Below are positions 53,683 to 64,000 of a DNA stretch of 64,000 nt, piece by piece. Source of the DNA: Prosopocoilus inquinatus (lineage: Eukaryota; Arthropoda; Insecta; Coleoptera; Lucanidae). The position numbers and the translations under genes are program-made. A model generated the notes under the pieces. The model was not told the origin of the DNA. It saw only the letters and a list, made by a program, of their open reading frames with translations, and did no database searches. The stretch is taken from positions 58,340,713-58,404,712 of the forward strand of contig CM069871.1 in assembly GCA_036172665.1 (NCBI GenBank). The letters run 5' to 3'. Position 1 is the first letter of the stretch; each line of letters begins with the position of its first letter.

Positions 53683-54874
53683 CCGTGCCTTCAATTGAAT
53701 TCCTCATTAAAGTAAGCTGTGATTTTTTATGAAGTTGGCGACACAATTCTAGAGAAAACAGTTATCATTAACTGTTAGTACTGATCATAACATCAAATAA
53801 CACAACATTAAAGTTTAAAGTAGATGCTCAAAGTGCTCTCCTTCAGCGTCAATATTTTCATGTTTTCAAACCCGTTTGCTAAGTGTTCGAGGGTTATGTT
53901 AGCACACACATCTGTAATGCCCGCACGAAGTTCTTCGATTGTGTGACGCATAGTTCTAGAAACAATGTTTTTCATGTGCGGATAAATGAAGTAATCCATA
54001 ATTGTGAGATCCGGAGACCTTGCAGGAAAATTCACAATCCGATTACCGAAAAACTGCTGCAGGAAAGTCATTGTTTGATGAGCTGTGTGGGCAGTAGCAT
54101 TGTCTTGCTGAAAAAACCCTTCTGTAAATTCATCATCATGTAGTTGATTAAAGAAAGGTTCTAATAACTCATTTCGGTATCTGTCAACAGTTACTGAGTC
54201 GTTAAAAAATATTGGTCCGATGATACGCCTTCTTGACACTGCTGGCCAAACACCAATTTTTAATGGATGTAATGGAGTTTCCACAAATTCATGGGGATTT
54301 TCTGCTGACCATATTCTCATAATCTGTCTATTTAAATACCCTGAGAGATGAAACCAGGCCTCATCGGAAAAGATACACTTGTCAAGAATGTCGTCGTTGT
54401 TTAAGTTATCAAGAAACCACTGACAATATTCTGTTCTTCTGTGAAAATCTACTGGCCTGAGTTCGTGGACTGCTTGAATCTTATATGCATAAAGCTTTAA
54501 GTCTTATTTAAGAATAGTGTGACATGACATAGTGATCCTGTTTCACGTAATTTAAGAACACAAGCATGGATATATTTAACTAGCTGTTCATAAGTAATAG
54601 CAAAATTAGGAAACTGTTGTCGAAACTTCTGTACACACTGATTAATTGAATAAACTAACTGTCCATTTTCTATTCTACCGGTTTGAAAATAACTCAACGA
54701 TAAATATTTTCTGCTGTAATTCTAACATTTTGAATTAATTGAAAATACAAAGTGTCAATTTGACATTTGTTTAATTAAATAATTGAACAGCTATCAGTGC
54801 TGCAAATCTTAGGAGAAAAAAAAACAGTGAAATCATATAGCCCACTTTAATGAGGAATTCAACTGAAGGCACGG
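53683..54874 (-). mobile_element. IS630/Tc1/mariner-superfamily element with DDD transposase relic
   Basis: TIRs of about 34 bp: CCGTGCCTTCAATTGAATTC then ctcattaaagt at the left, and the matching complement at the right (actttaatgaggaattcaac ... ggcacgg). The left flank is TA; the right flank is aa, so one side has mutated. It carries the transposase relic at 53808-54697. Confidence 0.75.
53808..54697 (-). pseudogene. DDD transposase (DUF4817-type family), internally deleted
   Basis: The N-terminal ORF (54497-54697) reads SINQCVQKFRQQFPN and LKLRETGSL, a helix-turn-helix start. After a stop and frame change the catalytic part reads LYAYKIQAVHELRPVDF, CIFSDEAWFHLSGYLN (first Asp), MRIWSAENPHEFVETPLHP, GFFQQDNATAHTAHQTM (second Asp) and ARSPDLTIMDYFIYPHMKN (third Asp). 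About 50 residues expected between the two parts are missing. The catalytic triad looks intact, but the protein is not. Confidence 0.8.
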
Positions 54875-55721
54875 AACTTATTTGTCGTAAAATTATTAAA
54901 TTCATGGAGACCCTCGAATAGCTACTGGAAATCGTCTCTTTATTTGCAATTCAGTCAAAGATTTATTTCTTTTCATCTATTTTCGAGTTATCCTACGACA
55001 CGAATATGAAAAATTGGAAAAAAAGTGTCTGGTTATACTCTGAGTTCCATATCATATCTCGAATGGAGAAGTGAGTCGTGGGCCGAACTTCGACGATAAT
55101 TTGTTTAATTCTTCAACAGGAATCCTTTCCATATCCCTGTTGCACTTCGCTAAAGCTTTTGGGGAGCATGCAGCAATCAATATTAAGTCTTTCCGGCGTT
55201 GGAGCGTTTTGTTTACATGTTTAAAATGTTTTTTTTTTTTTGAAACAGCTTACGACATAATTCAATCCGCGCTGAATTGTTGTAGAGAGTAAACTTGTTT
55301 GCTACATTCAATACAATTTCGTTTACTAAACCTTTGGAAATACTTACCTTTTGTTGTTCGGCAGTTTCTTCGTCTGCCGCTCACGGAAACTCTTAAATTG
55401 ACTTGGAAACATTATTTGTTTTACTTTGGCTGATCATTAATAAAAAGAGTTTATTTTAATTTTAAAATCGTTCTGCCGAGAGCAGTTCAAGAGCTTGTGT
55501 TTAAAAATGGTTGGAGTTTGCGTATTAAATAAATGCAGTTCGTCACTTTGGTAAGAATTAGTAGAATTGAGACGTTAGCCAGGCGATCGGGTCGTAGAGA
55601 TAATCGCTTTGGTAGGATTTCTGGATTTCTTTCAACAATTATCTCTGGCGCTCTTAAACAAATTACGTTAAAGTTTAACCCACATCTCCCCGTCTGAGCT
55701 AGGAATTTATTACCATTTAAA

Positions 55722-57592
55722 CAGTGGAGGCTTTAAGAGCGGGCGAGCTGGGCGACCGCCCGGGGTCTCGCGTTTTCAGAGGCCCCGCGCCTTCTGCAAT
55801 CTGTCGATTTTTGCAATTATTTAAGCCATGACAATTCAGTCAGAATTCAGATTATCGAAAATGTGCATAAAATCTACAATCACATAAATGCGGAAATATT
55901 TTGCACATCTTTATAAAATGAATATATTAGAAGCTTATTCTGTCAAAAAGAAAAAGAAAAATTTTCTAAATTAATAAATCTCTGAAATATTGTTTCTCGA
56001 TTCATTAATAAATCATAACAATATGATCTGTCTATAACATCTGTTGTAAGAGGACTAAATTTTATGGTCCACAATAATATTGTGCCTTTCCTTAGAATTT
56101 AAGTTTGCTTGTAAACGATTGGTACTCCTCTCCCAAAAAAAAAGAAACAAATTCACGTGAAGTTGTCTCAAAAAACAAAAATGTGCATCACTTATATGCT
56201 TCTTATAAAGTTTGAAATCGATTGTAGAAAAAATATTGTTAAGTAATTCCACAGCTGACAGATTTTTTTTTAATTTGAATATATCCATTATTTTTCCAAA
56301 AATAAAAAGTTAATTTTGACAAATTTTTGCTTAACTTTGAACCAGTTTAAATGATTGCTATCGAAATTAACTCGCAAATTAAAAAGGAAAATTTCGTATG
56401 GGATTTTAGGATCAGACAGTGTTGCCAACTGTGACATTTTTTTCTAAAATGGCAACTGGCAACTAAATTATTTTTAATTTTTTTTAATGTTCACTTTCAA
56501 TTGTTCCAGTAATTTCTAATTTTATTTGTGTTAGATGAAGTTTGGTTAACGTCAGTTGGATTGGATTGACCTTGAGATTTGTTTAACTTAACTTTAATCC
56601 ATATATAAATTTTAATTTTTTTAAGTAGTTTTTTAAATCTTTTTACTTGTATAAAATAAAGTGCAATATGATATAATAAGTTGGGGGAGTTCAGTTGACC
56701 TTGAGAATTGTTGAAGTGTTAATTTTAATTGGTTTTAATTTTTTTACTTGGATTGAATGAAGTTAGGTTGGATTGGAAATTAATCTTTTTTGTTTGTTTG
56801 ACATTGGTCGAACTTCGCTTAAATCGTTTTTTTAGTATTTTAAATTTTATGCTTCCATTGAATACAGTTCAGTTGAGTTCAGTTTAGTTGGTTTGGCCTT
56901 CATTTTCATAGTTTTTTTTCTTTTAATTTCTTTAAAGAATATTAAATATTAATAGATATTAAAGATATTAAAAGCAAAAAAATGTGAAAATGATACTCAA
57001 CAAATCTCTCTCTAACACAAAAAAAATATGAAAATGAAGGTTAACAAATTCCAAGGCCAAACCAATTCAACTGAACCCAACTTAACTGTATTCATTTGAA
57101 GCAAAAAATTTAAAATGCATTGAATTTTTTGGTGATTGAACACAAAAAAATTCAGTTATGGGATCTAGTTTGGTTTACCTTGAAATTGTTCGAGCTGTAC
57201 TTTATTCGTTTTTAATCGATGTCCTGGTCATACCCTGCTTACATTGCTCCGGCCCTGGTGATTGGGAAAACGGATGTTTTGTTTGTCGTTCGATAATCCG
57301 AACATTTTGAAAATCCGGATCAACCAGTGCAATTATTGGTTCGGATTAAAGAGGTCCTGCTGTATTTCATAAATTGACACGAGTCAGAAATCAGTTACTG
57401 ATGTGTTGCAAAATTTATTTTACCTACTTTATTATTATTTTTTTAAATTATTTAGTATTTTTCTGTTCTTCGTAATACAAAAGAATACATTTTCCTTATC
57501 CCAAGCGCGCGGGGGGGGGGGGGCATCCTCAACCAACCCAACCCAAGAGGCCGGTGCCGTCCGGGGTCTAACAACTATTAAGACCGTCACTG
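55722..57592. mobile_element. hAT-like element (1.87 kb) with 8-bp target duplication
   Basis: The ends CAGTGGAGGCTTTAAGAG and the complement CAGTGACGGTCTTAATAG match at 14 of 18 positions. Flanks are catttaaa (55714-55721) and catttgaa (57593-57600), an 8-bp target duplication with one change, as made by hAT transposases. The interior has an inverted pair near 56840-56925 and 57025-57125 (sharing ggtttggcctt and attttcatatttttttt words). It also has a G14 run at 57511-57524. The ORF at 56055-56288 has no recognised domain. Non-autonomous. Confidence 0.7.
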
Positions 57593-57709
57593 CATTTGAA
57601 CGTACGCGGCGTTCAAACTAAGTGACCTAATTCCTTAAATAAACTTCACTAACAGTCAATATTAATCTATTAATCTTTACAAAATGTGCATCGGCTCTAT
57701 CAGACTTAA

Positions 57710-57716
<7 letters not shown>

Positions 57717-57762
<46 letters not shown>

Positions 57763-59340
57763 GAGTTTATTAAGCATGAATTATACTACAGACATTCAAT
57801 AATTGTGCAAATAAATTCTCATGCTTAAAAGGTCAAGGTTCAGACGAGCTGACAAAAGTCAGATCCCTGATCTACCACAAAGACCTTAAAAAAAATAATC
57901 AAAAAAGAATTTATTCTAAGAAGAACAAAAAAAAATTATAATGTAGAAGAAAAGAAAAGAAGAGAAAAGGTAAAAGAGAAAAAAAAGAGAAAACAAAAGG
58001 AAGGAAAAGAAAAGAAAGGAAAAAAAAATAAGTTCCATAATTGACAACAGTAGTTAATAACTGAGCAATCTTAATTTAAGTTTCTTCTTGAATAATGAAG
58101 GAGACAGCTGAAGAAATCCTCTTGGCAAGTCGTTCACAACATCAACTATTTTGTATCTAAAACAACGCTTAAAGAATTCCAATCGGTGACTGGGTATTGA
58201 CAAAAGACCGCGATTTCTAATGTTGATTTTGTGAACATCCGTACGGAATCTAATCCGATTGTATAAATAAGGAGGGCACCTAAATGTTAAGATCTTATGA
58301 TAAATTTGTGCGCAGTGCAAATACCTCCTATTTTGCATACTTAACCAGCCCAGCTCAATAAGTTTATGAGAAATATGTTCTCTACGCTTAACACCACAGA
58401 TCAATCTCATACAACTGTTCTGGACTTTCTGGATTCTCGCAGCATCGAAACAGCTCAAGAATGGACCATAGACTGTGTCGCAAAAATTAAAATGCGACAG
58501 AACCAAAGAATCGCATAACATGCATTTGACTTTACGTGATAATATGTGCCTGTTAACGAAAATTAGTTTTAAATTGGCGTAAGCCCTGCGTATGAGATTA
58601 GTGACATGTTTAGTGAACTTAAGCTCAGAATCCATGTACAGACCCAAATTTTTACAGCACTTAGAAATCGGCAGTGCCATGTCAGCAATACGCAAGTCCA
58701 CGACGCTCGCCACATCAGCTCGAATACCTTTTCTTCCAAATAACATAACTGAGGTTTTTTCCGCATTAAGTTGAAGAGCATGTTGCACTGAAACTTCAGC
58801 TAGGCAGTTAAGATCCTCCGTAACTAAAGCGCATGCAGAGTTAACTTGATCGTTATCAAAAATATAATAAAGTTGCAAATCATCTGCATAAAGATGATAT
58901 TTGCAATGTTTAATTACTTTACACAATCGAGATGAGTATAAGCAGTATAAAAGAGGACCGAGGATAGAACCCTGTGGTACACCTCGAGTGACTCGCAAGG
59001 GGTTAGAAACTTGACCGTGACAGTAGACCCTCTGGGACCTGTCCATTAAGTAATTACGGAAAAAATTTAAGGCAATATCACCCAACCCATAAAATTTTAG
59101 TATAGAAAAGAGAATATCGTGATTAATGCGGTCGAATGCCTTGGAGTAATCGAGTAAAACTAGTATTACAAATTTATTACTGTCAATGGCTGCAACAATG
59201 TCATCTGTGATTGCTGTTAAAGCACTCGCACAACTATAATGCGGTCGAAACCCTGACTGAGTTTCAGGCAGTATGTTATGAGTTTCAAGATATTGTCGAA
59301 GTTGTGTATCTATAATTTTTTCCAAGATCTTAGACAAAAC
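57717..59340 (-). mobile_element. 5'-truncated non-LTR retrotransposon
   Basis: This minus-strand element ends at its 3' side in an (ATT)n microsatellite (57717-57762), preceded by about 290 bp of 3' UTR with A/G-rich tracts on the plus strand. It is cut at its 5' side just before the RT domain at about 59340. It is similar in protein and tail to the interrupted LINE at 11.1-18.5 kb but much less decayed. Confidence 0.85.
58054..59337 (-). CDS. Non-LTR retrotransposon reverse transcriptase (C-terminal 427 codons)
   Basis: This open frame encodes most of the RT that copies element RNA into the chromosome. It starts inside the protein (SKILEKIIDTQLRQYLE). The RT blocks follow in order: QSGFRPHYSCASALTAI, VLLDYSKAFDRINHDILF (first catalytic Asp), VPQGSILGPLLYCLYSS, and LYADDLQLYY with the YADD pair. 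KNLGLYMDSELKFTKHV follows. The C-terminal region (RIQKVQNSCMRLICG, ELGWLSMQNRRYLHC) is the usual post-RT tail of CR1/Jockey-group LINEs. There are no internal stops, so the insertion is relatively recent. Endonuclease and ORF1 are missing by 5' truncation. Confidence 0.9.
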   Translation of the reverse strand: MSKILEKIIDTQLRQYLETHNILPETQSGFRPHYSCASALTAITDDIVAAIDSNKFVILVLLDYSKAFDRINHDILFSILKFYGLGDIALNFFRNYLMDRSQRVYCHGQVSNPLRVTRGVPQGSILGPLLYCLYSSRLCKVIKHCKYHLYADDLQLYYIFDNDQVNSACALVTEDLNCLAEVSVQHALQLNAEKTSVMLFGRKGIRADVASVVDLRIADMALPISKCCKNLGLYMDSELKFTKHVTNLIRRAYANLKLIFVNRHILSRKVKCMLCDSLVLSHFNFCDTVYGPFLSCFDAARIQKVQNSCMRLICGVKRREHISHKLIELGWLSMQNRRYLHCAQIYHKILTFRCPPYLYNRIRFRTDVHKINIRNRGLLSIPSHRLEFFKRCFRYKIVDVVNDLPRGFLQLSPSLFKKKLKLRLLSY

Positions 59341-60616
59341 AAAAATATAACGTAGCCTAATTTATTCGAGACAACATTAAACTAAATGCACACATAAATG
59401 TTGTTAAATCTGCGTTACATACAAAAATGCATTAAATACATAACATACCTAATTAATGCTGCAATTCTAAGCGCGATCGTAAGCATCGTAAGGTATTATT
59501 GGACCATTTAAAAGTATAGGCAAATACCAACAATTCACGAGAATAATTCATAGCTGACTTTTTTCGTTATAACAGAACTGTGCTGTATTAAATGACGCGT
59601 GAAGTATGACTGAAAATCTAATGATTTACAAAATCTATTTTAATCTTAAATACGATGAAGGAAAAATGAAAACAGGAATATAAAAAATCGTATCGATTAC
59701 TTACCTTAAATAGTTTATACAATAAGAAAGATAAATATCAGACAGAAAGGATTTATTAGCGCACTTCCTGCACGGGGTGAAACTTTTCCGCAATGTTAAT
59801 TACGTTTCGAATAACTTCCTGCTTACTAGAATTTGATTTAAAAAAGTTGTCAAGAATTAATCAAAACTTTCACTTCTGTGTTTCGAGCTGCACCAGCCGT
59901 GCCATTAACGACACCAGCCGGCAAACGAATGCCAGAAGTAGGTCGTGGAACGACTTCCCTTGTTTTCGTATTTCCTACAGGATAAACAGGACCGACTGCG
60001 AGTCCCGGCCCGAACTTTTGAATTACGCAATGAGCTCTTGAGTCCTTAATAAGTCAAAATAAGCTTAAGCTGGGTAAACATAACTTAACCGCGGCTTGTT
60101 CCCCGTTGTTGTAATTACCTCAGCCGAAGGTAAAACTTTGGAGGAGAGTTCGTGAGTCTGCCTCTAGACGCTTCTCGCCCTGCAGATAACTTTAGCGGGA
60201 GAAGTTATTTTGGAAATCATGTGAATGAATAATCACGTTTGGCAGCAGCTGGTTTACGAGAGAATCTTTCTAACTTTACGACGTCCGAAAAAAACATTTA
60301 AAATAACCGTCAGGCAACGGTAGCGACGTCCATTAAGGGTGGAAACGACCTGTTGGTGATGAATCGTGTCAATGTTCAAAGTTTGGTTTATACACGAAAA
60401 TGTGCTTACTTAACTAGGCTCTATTATAGTTTAAAATAACACTTGAGTGTGCGGACGGATTGAAATGTTCGCGTCCTAGTTTTATCATCCGCGCGTCGTT
60501 TTCCGCCGAGTTCTAGGATTTCATAGATGGAATGTGATTACGCATAAAATTGAAGTGTGCTAATTATTTCAGCAATTTTAAATTATTAAATTATTATAAT
60601 TTATATTTCATTTTAG

Positions 60617-60714
60617 AGAAGTTTGGCCAGAAAACGATAGTTTCGGAACGAATAATATGGCACCCGAAGAGGAATTTTTGGCTCTGAGAGACATTTTCTT
60701 CGCAGATTTAGGGG
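60617..60714 (+). CDS. timeout: timeout internal exon h
   Basis: This is the last timeout exon found in the window. Acceptor cattttag ends at 60616 and donor gtaagt starts at 60715. Joined to exon g it reads RAAREVWPENDSFG and then NNMAPEEEFLALRDIFF, against vertebrate SAREVWPEGDVFG and ISPEEEIQLLKQI. It leaves one base of a Gly codon. The acidic linker and the conserved C-terminal domain should follow, but no continuation was recognised in 60715-64000, so the 3' part of the gene lies beyond the window. Confidence 0.92.
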
Positions 60715-61560
60715 GTAAGTGGAATAATCTATTTCATGAAACGTAATTTAGATCTTGCTCCTGCACTCTGAATAGTTTTAATTATTGTGTTGCTATGTAG
60801 ATGGAAGACGTGTCAAATGAATATATCGATGCTTCAGTTTCATCCGAGTTGCAGTAATTCACAGTCGCAAAACTGCAACTGCGGCGGTTAAATCGAAGCG
60901 TGTTCAAATATTAAGCGAACAATAGTCGAAAAGTTGAAACGGTTCGGCGAAGTCCGATGTCGAACAATGCCCGCTAATGCTGGATATTGAAAGTTTGATA
61001 ACGGAGTCTAAAAGCTCGCGGATGGAAAGTTTGCATAATCCATAAAGCTTCGAGTACGCCTTGCATCCTCGCAGGGCGCTTTGCCTTGTATCTGTATATT
61101 TAAGCACTTGGAACAAAATCCGCCCGCCGCAATAAATCAAGTGTTTATTGTATGGTCTTTTTTCCGGGCGCGTTTTAGGGGCTCCGTTATTACTGGTTAC
61201 TGAGCCTATTTTTATTGCGGACGGACCTTGGTTCATCCAATTTGTTTGCACTAACCACGCCGAGATGTTTTATGAGCGTATGATTACGCCGACATAATTT
61301 TCCCGAAACAAATGTACAAATAATTTAATGTAGAGTCGTTCGGTTTTAGTAATGTCGCTCTTGCAAATGCTAAATTGCAGCGTAATGCTTTCTAGCCACT
61401 ATAAAAGGTGGAACTAGCGAAGCAAACACAAAATGAAAACATGAAATAAAATTTAGCAAATATTTATTTACCTTTTAAAGGTTCAAAGCAGGCGTGGGTA
61501 TTGTAGGGGAACATGACGGGGTACATCCCTTTTCTTCGCAATGTTGGTTGCGTGCTAATA
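60715..61560 (+). other. timeout intron after exon h, first part
   Basis: No coding sequence matching the acidic linker or C-terminal TIMELESS domain was found. The short minus-strand ORF at 60904-61251 has no recognised domain. Confidence 0.4.
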
Positions 61561-62848
61561 CCTGAGCTGCTGGAAAAGTTTCTGGAAACGGTATGAAAAA
61601 GCGCATATGAAATTTGGTAAACGGTATCATTGTTTTTCGAAGTATTCGCCTTTGACATCAATATACTTTTGCATACACCCGAACCAATTTCTAAAGCACG
61701 TTTTCCACTCTAAAGAGTGTAACTCAGAAACCAGTGTCCGGCATGTTTCAACTGCTGCTTCAGCCGACGAAAATCGCTCACCACGCATTTTATTTTTGAT
61801 ATTTGGGAACAAAAAGAAATCATTAAGTGATAAATCAGGTGAATATGGACAATGACTCATTAATTCAACATTTTTGTTGGACAAAAAATCAACTGTTTAA
61901 CGGGCTGAGTGAGAGCTGGTGTTGTCACGATGGAGAATAATTCGTCGATTTCGATTGTTTCTTCTTATTTGATCGATGACTTCCGGCAAACAAATTGTAG
62001 TATACCAATCAGCACTCACGGTTTTTCGATCCTCTAAAGCCGCGGTTGCTGCATGTCCAGTTAAACCAAAGAAACAATCAATCATTTGCTTCACAGCACT
62101 GCGTGAACGGACAACTTTTGTTGGTTTTGGTTCATTTTGAAATACCTAAACGGTAGATTGTTGTTTACTTTCTGTCTCGTACGAATAGATCCACGTTTCG
62201 TCACCAGTAACGATGTTATAAACTAAATTTGAGTGACCTCCATTGAATTTCTTGAGCATTTCTTCACACCATTTGACACGACCCTGCTTTTGCGCTTCTG
62301 TTAAATTGTGTGGGATCCAACGACTGCAAAGCTTTCGTACGTTCAAATGATCATGCAAAATCTGGTGTATTGCTTTCATGTCAATGCGTAAGGATGCTTG
62401 AATCTCACGGTATGTCACATGTCGATCTCGCTCAAGCATTTCACGCACATCTACAATAGTGGCAATAACAGATATTGATGGACGATCTTCACGAAATTCG
62501 TCACTGAGAGAGGTACGTCCACGCTGGAATTCGGCAAACCAATTATAAACACTGCTCTTTGATGGTGCTTCATTTCCAAAAGCCAAATGAAGCCGATAAA
62601 GGCATTGTTTCGGCGTTAGGCCACATTTGAAATCGTAAAAATCATGTCACGAAAATTTTCACGCGAGATTTCCGTGTATAAACAAAATTACTTTTTCTCA
62701 AATGCTGTACAAACAAAACTAGTTCACTTAGATAGGAACTGTCAATAGAATTATAGGCGAAAAACGTCAAATTTTTCAGATATTACAGTTGATAAACGCT
62801 AACAATTGTAGATCTACTAGATTCCAGAAAATTTTCCAGCAGCGCACG
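61561..62848 (-). mobile_element. mariner element copy 3 (1288 bp)
   Basis: Same family as copies 1 and 2, with a mutated left TIR (cctgagctgctggaaaag) and right end cagcagcgcacg, flanked by TA (61559-61560 and 62849-62850). The transposase is split by nonsense changes: ORF 62146-62586 ends at TAG in place of a Trp codon, 61897-62094 ends at TAA in place of Gln, and 61627-61884 carries the third Asp (LNDFFLFP). Confidence 0.9.
62146..62586 (-). pseudogene. mariner transposase fragment (copy 3)
   Basis: This holds the helix-turn-helix half and VTGDETWIYSYETE with the first catalytic Asp, then a stop after QQSTV. The same Trp is hit in copy 2, but by TGA rather than TAG, so the two losses are independent. 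The N-terminal residues upstream are out of frame. Confidence 0.85.
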
Positions 62849-62850
62849 TA

Positions 62851-64000
62851 ACTACAGCCAATGATACACGTAACTTTTTTGTAACTTCCATGAGATCACA
62901 CTTGTTTCTTAATTTATGAAATAGTGTAGGGGTACTACGAGCTCGTTCTTTTCGGTTATACAGATGAAACCGATCCAAGTAGGCACTTAATTTAAATCGG
63001 CATACATCGCATCATACTCACGCTCACGCTGTAAGACTGCCTCGTGATCGTTCGGGTGTACCTACCTAATGTGGTGGAATCGATAAATGGCCGCCTACAT
63101 TTGGTTTAAAGCATGCTTGTACCTTGTACATCTAATATTATTATGGTAATTTTGAAATAAAGGAGAACGTAGTCAGTTAAAAGTATATTGATTGAAGTAA
63201 TGAAATAGATTTGCATGATTGTGGCACCACTCTTAAGGTGTATCTTGATTTAATGACTTAATGACTACCAGTTCCATTTAAAATTCGGAAGTTCGTATAT
63301 TTATAGCCGTCAGGATCGTACGATCAGGAGAGATGAGCTTATGGAACATCAGATCGTTTCCGGGAAAATGTAAGGACCAATTATTATTATTGTGCAATCG
63401 CATTTTAGATTTTTACAGCGCGAAATTTTACTAACCTCAGCAGACAACGGTTTCTCTTGCATCTTAAATTTGGCTTTGCGCGTATTATTTAGGCGCTCTG
63501 TATTGTTTTCATTACTTTATAAACGCAGGTCTTGATTCCAGGTTAGCTCGCACTGTTCATCTACAATTATCCTTACAATATCATTTCTACTCGCTACAGT
63601 ATAAGTCATATTGTCACGCGAAGATCTTCAACATGTCACGCTTTTACGGCGATCCATCATGTCGTAAATAGCTTCCGGCGGTTGTAGGGGCGTAGGTAGA
63701 GCTTTTTAAACAATTGGATTACAAAACTATACCTCTTTATTTTAATAATACGTTGTATTTTATTTTTGATTTTAAAACTAGATTCAGAGTAATTTTTGGG
63801 GTCGGGGGTTGTTTCTGCCAGTCCGGGGTTCGTCTTCATCCTCGACGCAGGCAACGGAGCAGTGGTTCGTATGGAGTGGGATGTAGGATTTGGAGGTGTT
63901 CGGCTGTGGCTTCTTCGGGTGTTTTAATTAGCCGGTTGTGGCGGCGCGACGCTGACAGGAGTTTCTGGCGACGATGTAATTCTTCTCTGGAGTCGAGGGC
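62851..64000. other. Intronic DNA to window end
   Basis: Nothing is clearly recognised. On the minus strand, 63657-64000 reads as a Pro/Ser/Thr-rich, GC-richer stretch (63657-63854 begins MPASRMKTNPGLAETTPDP). It could be the edge of a retroelement ORF1 continuing past the window, but there is no domain to confirm this. Confidence 0.3.

Larger units (their letters stand above)
44008..60616 (+). other. timeout intron g-h (16.6 kb)
   Basis: This intron joins REVW across exons g and h. Recognised content is a series of foldback elements, MITEs, a DDD transposase relic, a hAT-like element and a LINE. Parts without a recognised feature are 44008-44780 (the ORF at 44090 has no domain), 47795-48880, 48930-49920, 50111-50437, 50665-51318, 53003-53682, 54875-55713 and 59340-60616. 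Confidence 0.9.

Noticed and set aside
57717..57762. Independent microsatellite
   Set aside because: Better explained as the 3' tail of the minus-strand LINE; a shorter similar tail ends the other LINE at 11143.

Overview
This window is AT-rich animal nuclear DNA, most likely from an insect. A beetle is my guess from the transposon mix, but the sequence does not prove it. The only host gene I can support is an internal part of timeout (tim-2, the insect orthologue of vertebrate TIMELESS, a replication-fork protection protein). It lies on the + strand in eight exons: 9179-9359, 30716-30850, 32667-32926, 41873-42250, 42344-42756, 43240-43396, 43927-44007 and 60617-60714. Every junction has a GT donor and an AG acceptor, and codon phase is kept across all seven introns. 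The first coding exons lie upstream of the window and the C-terminal exons downstream. The exons total about 1.7 kb. Three introns (21.4, 8.9 and 16.6 kb) hold most of the window.

Layout. 1-9178 is the upstream intron, with hammerhead-ribozyme-bearing repeats and a 2.9-kb palindrome (5530-8473). 9360-30715 is one intron holding a non-LTR retrotransposon (about 11.14-18.47 kb, minus strand) split by two later TA-flanked DNA elements, then further foldback elements, a second compact ribozyme element (22787-23232), a mariner remnant and a long unassigned stretch. 30851-32666 holds a nearly intact mariner. 32927-41872 holds a solo LTR, a decayed Ty3/gypsy element, an inverted pair of ribozyme repeats, an internally deleted LTR element with a SAP-like gag, a palindromic ribozyme-like structure and a second mariner. 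44008-60616 holds small foldback elements and MITEs, another ribozyme-like repeat, a DD35D-type transposase relic, a hAT-like element with an 8-bp target duplication and a 5'-truncated non-LTR element. 60715-64000 holds a third mariner copy.

The most unusual content is a set of hammerhead ribozyme (HHR) motifs in four sequence families: CTGANGA, a stem II hairpin, GAAA, a very short palindromic stem III, then an NUH cleavage site. One family forms compact insertions of 381 and 446 bp. Each is flanked by its own perfect 12-bp target duplication, and each ends in an inverted partial copy. The 446-bp copy holds slightly more than one turn of a 312-bp unit. This fits non-autonomous, circular or tandem-template retroelements of the Penelope/retrozyme type. 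No Penelope reverse transcriptase ORF is present here.

The transposon genes act independently of timeout. Apart from the longest mariner ORF and the RT ORF at 58 kb, all are visibly broken. I saw no tRNA, rRNA or CRISPR array.
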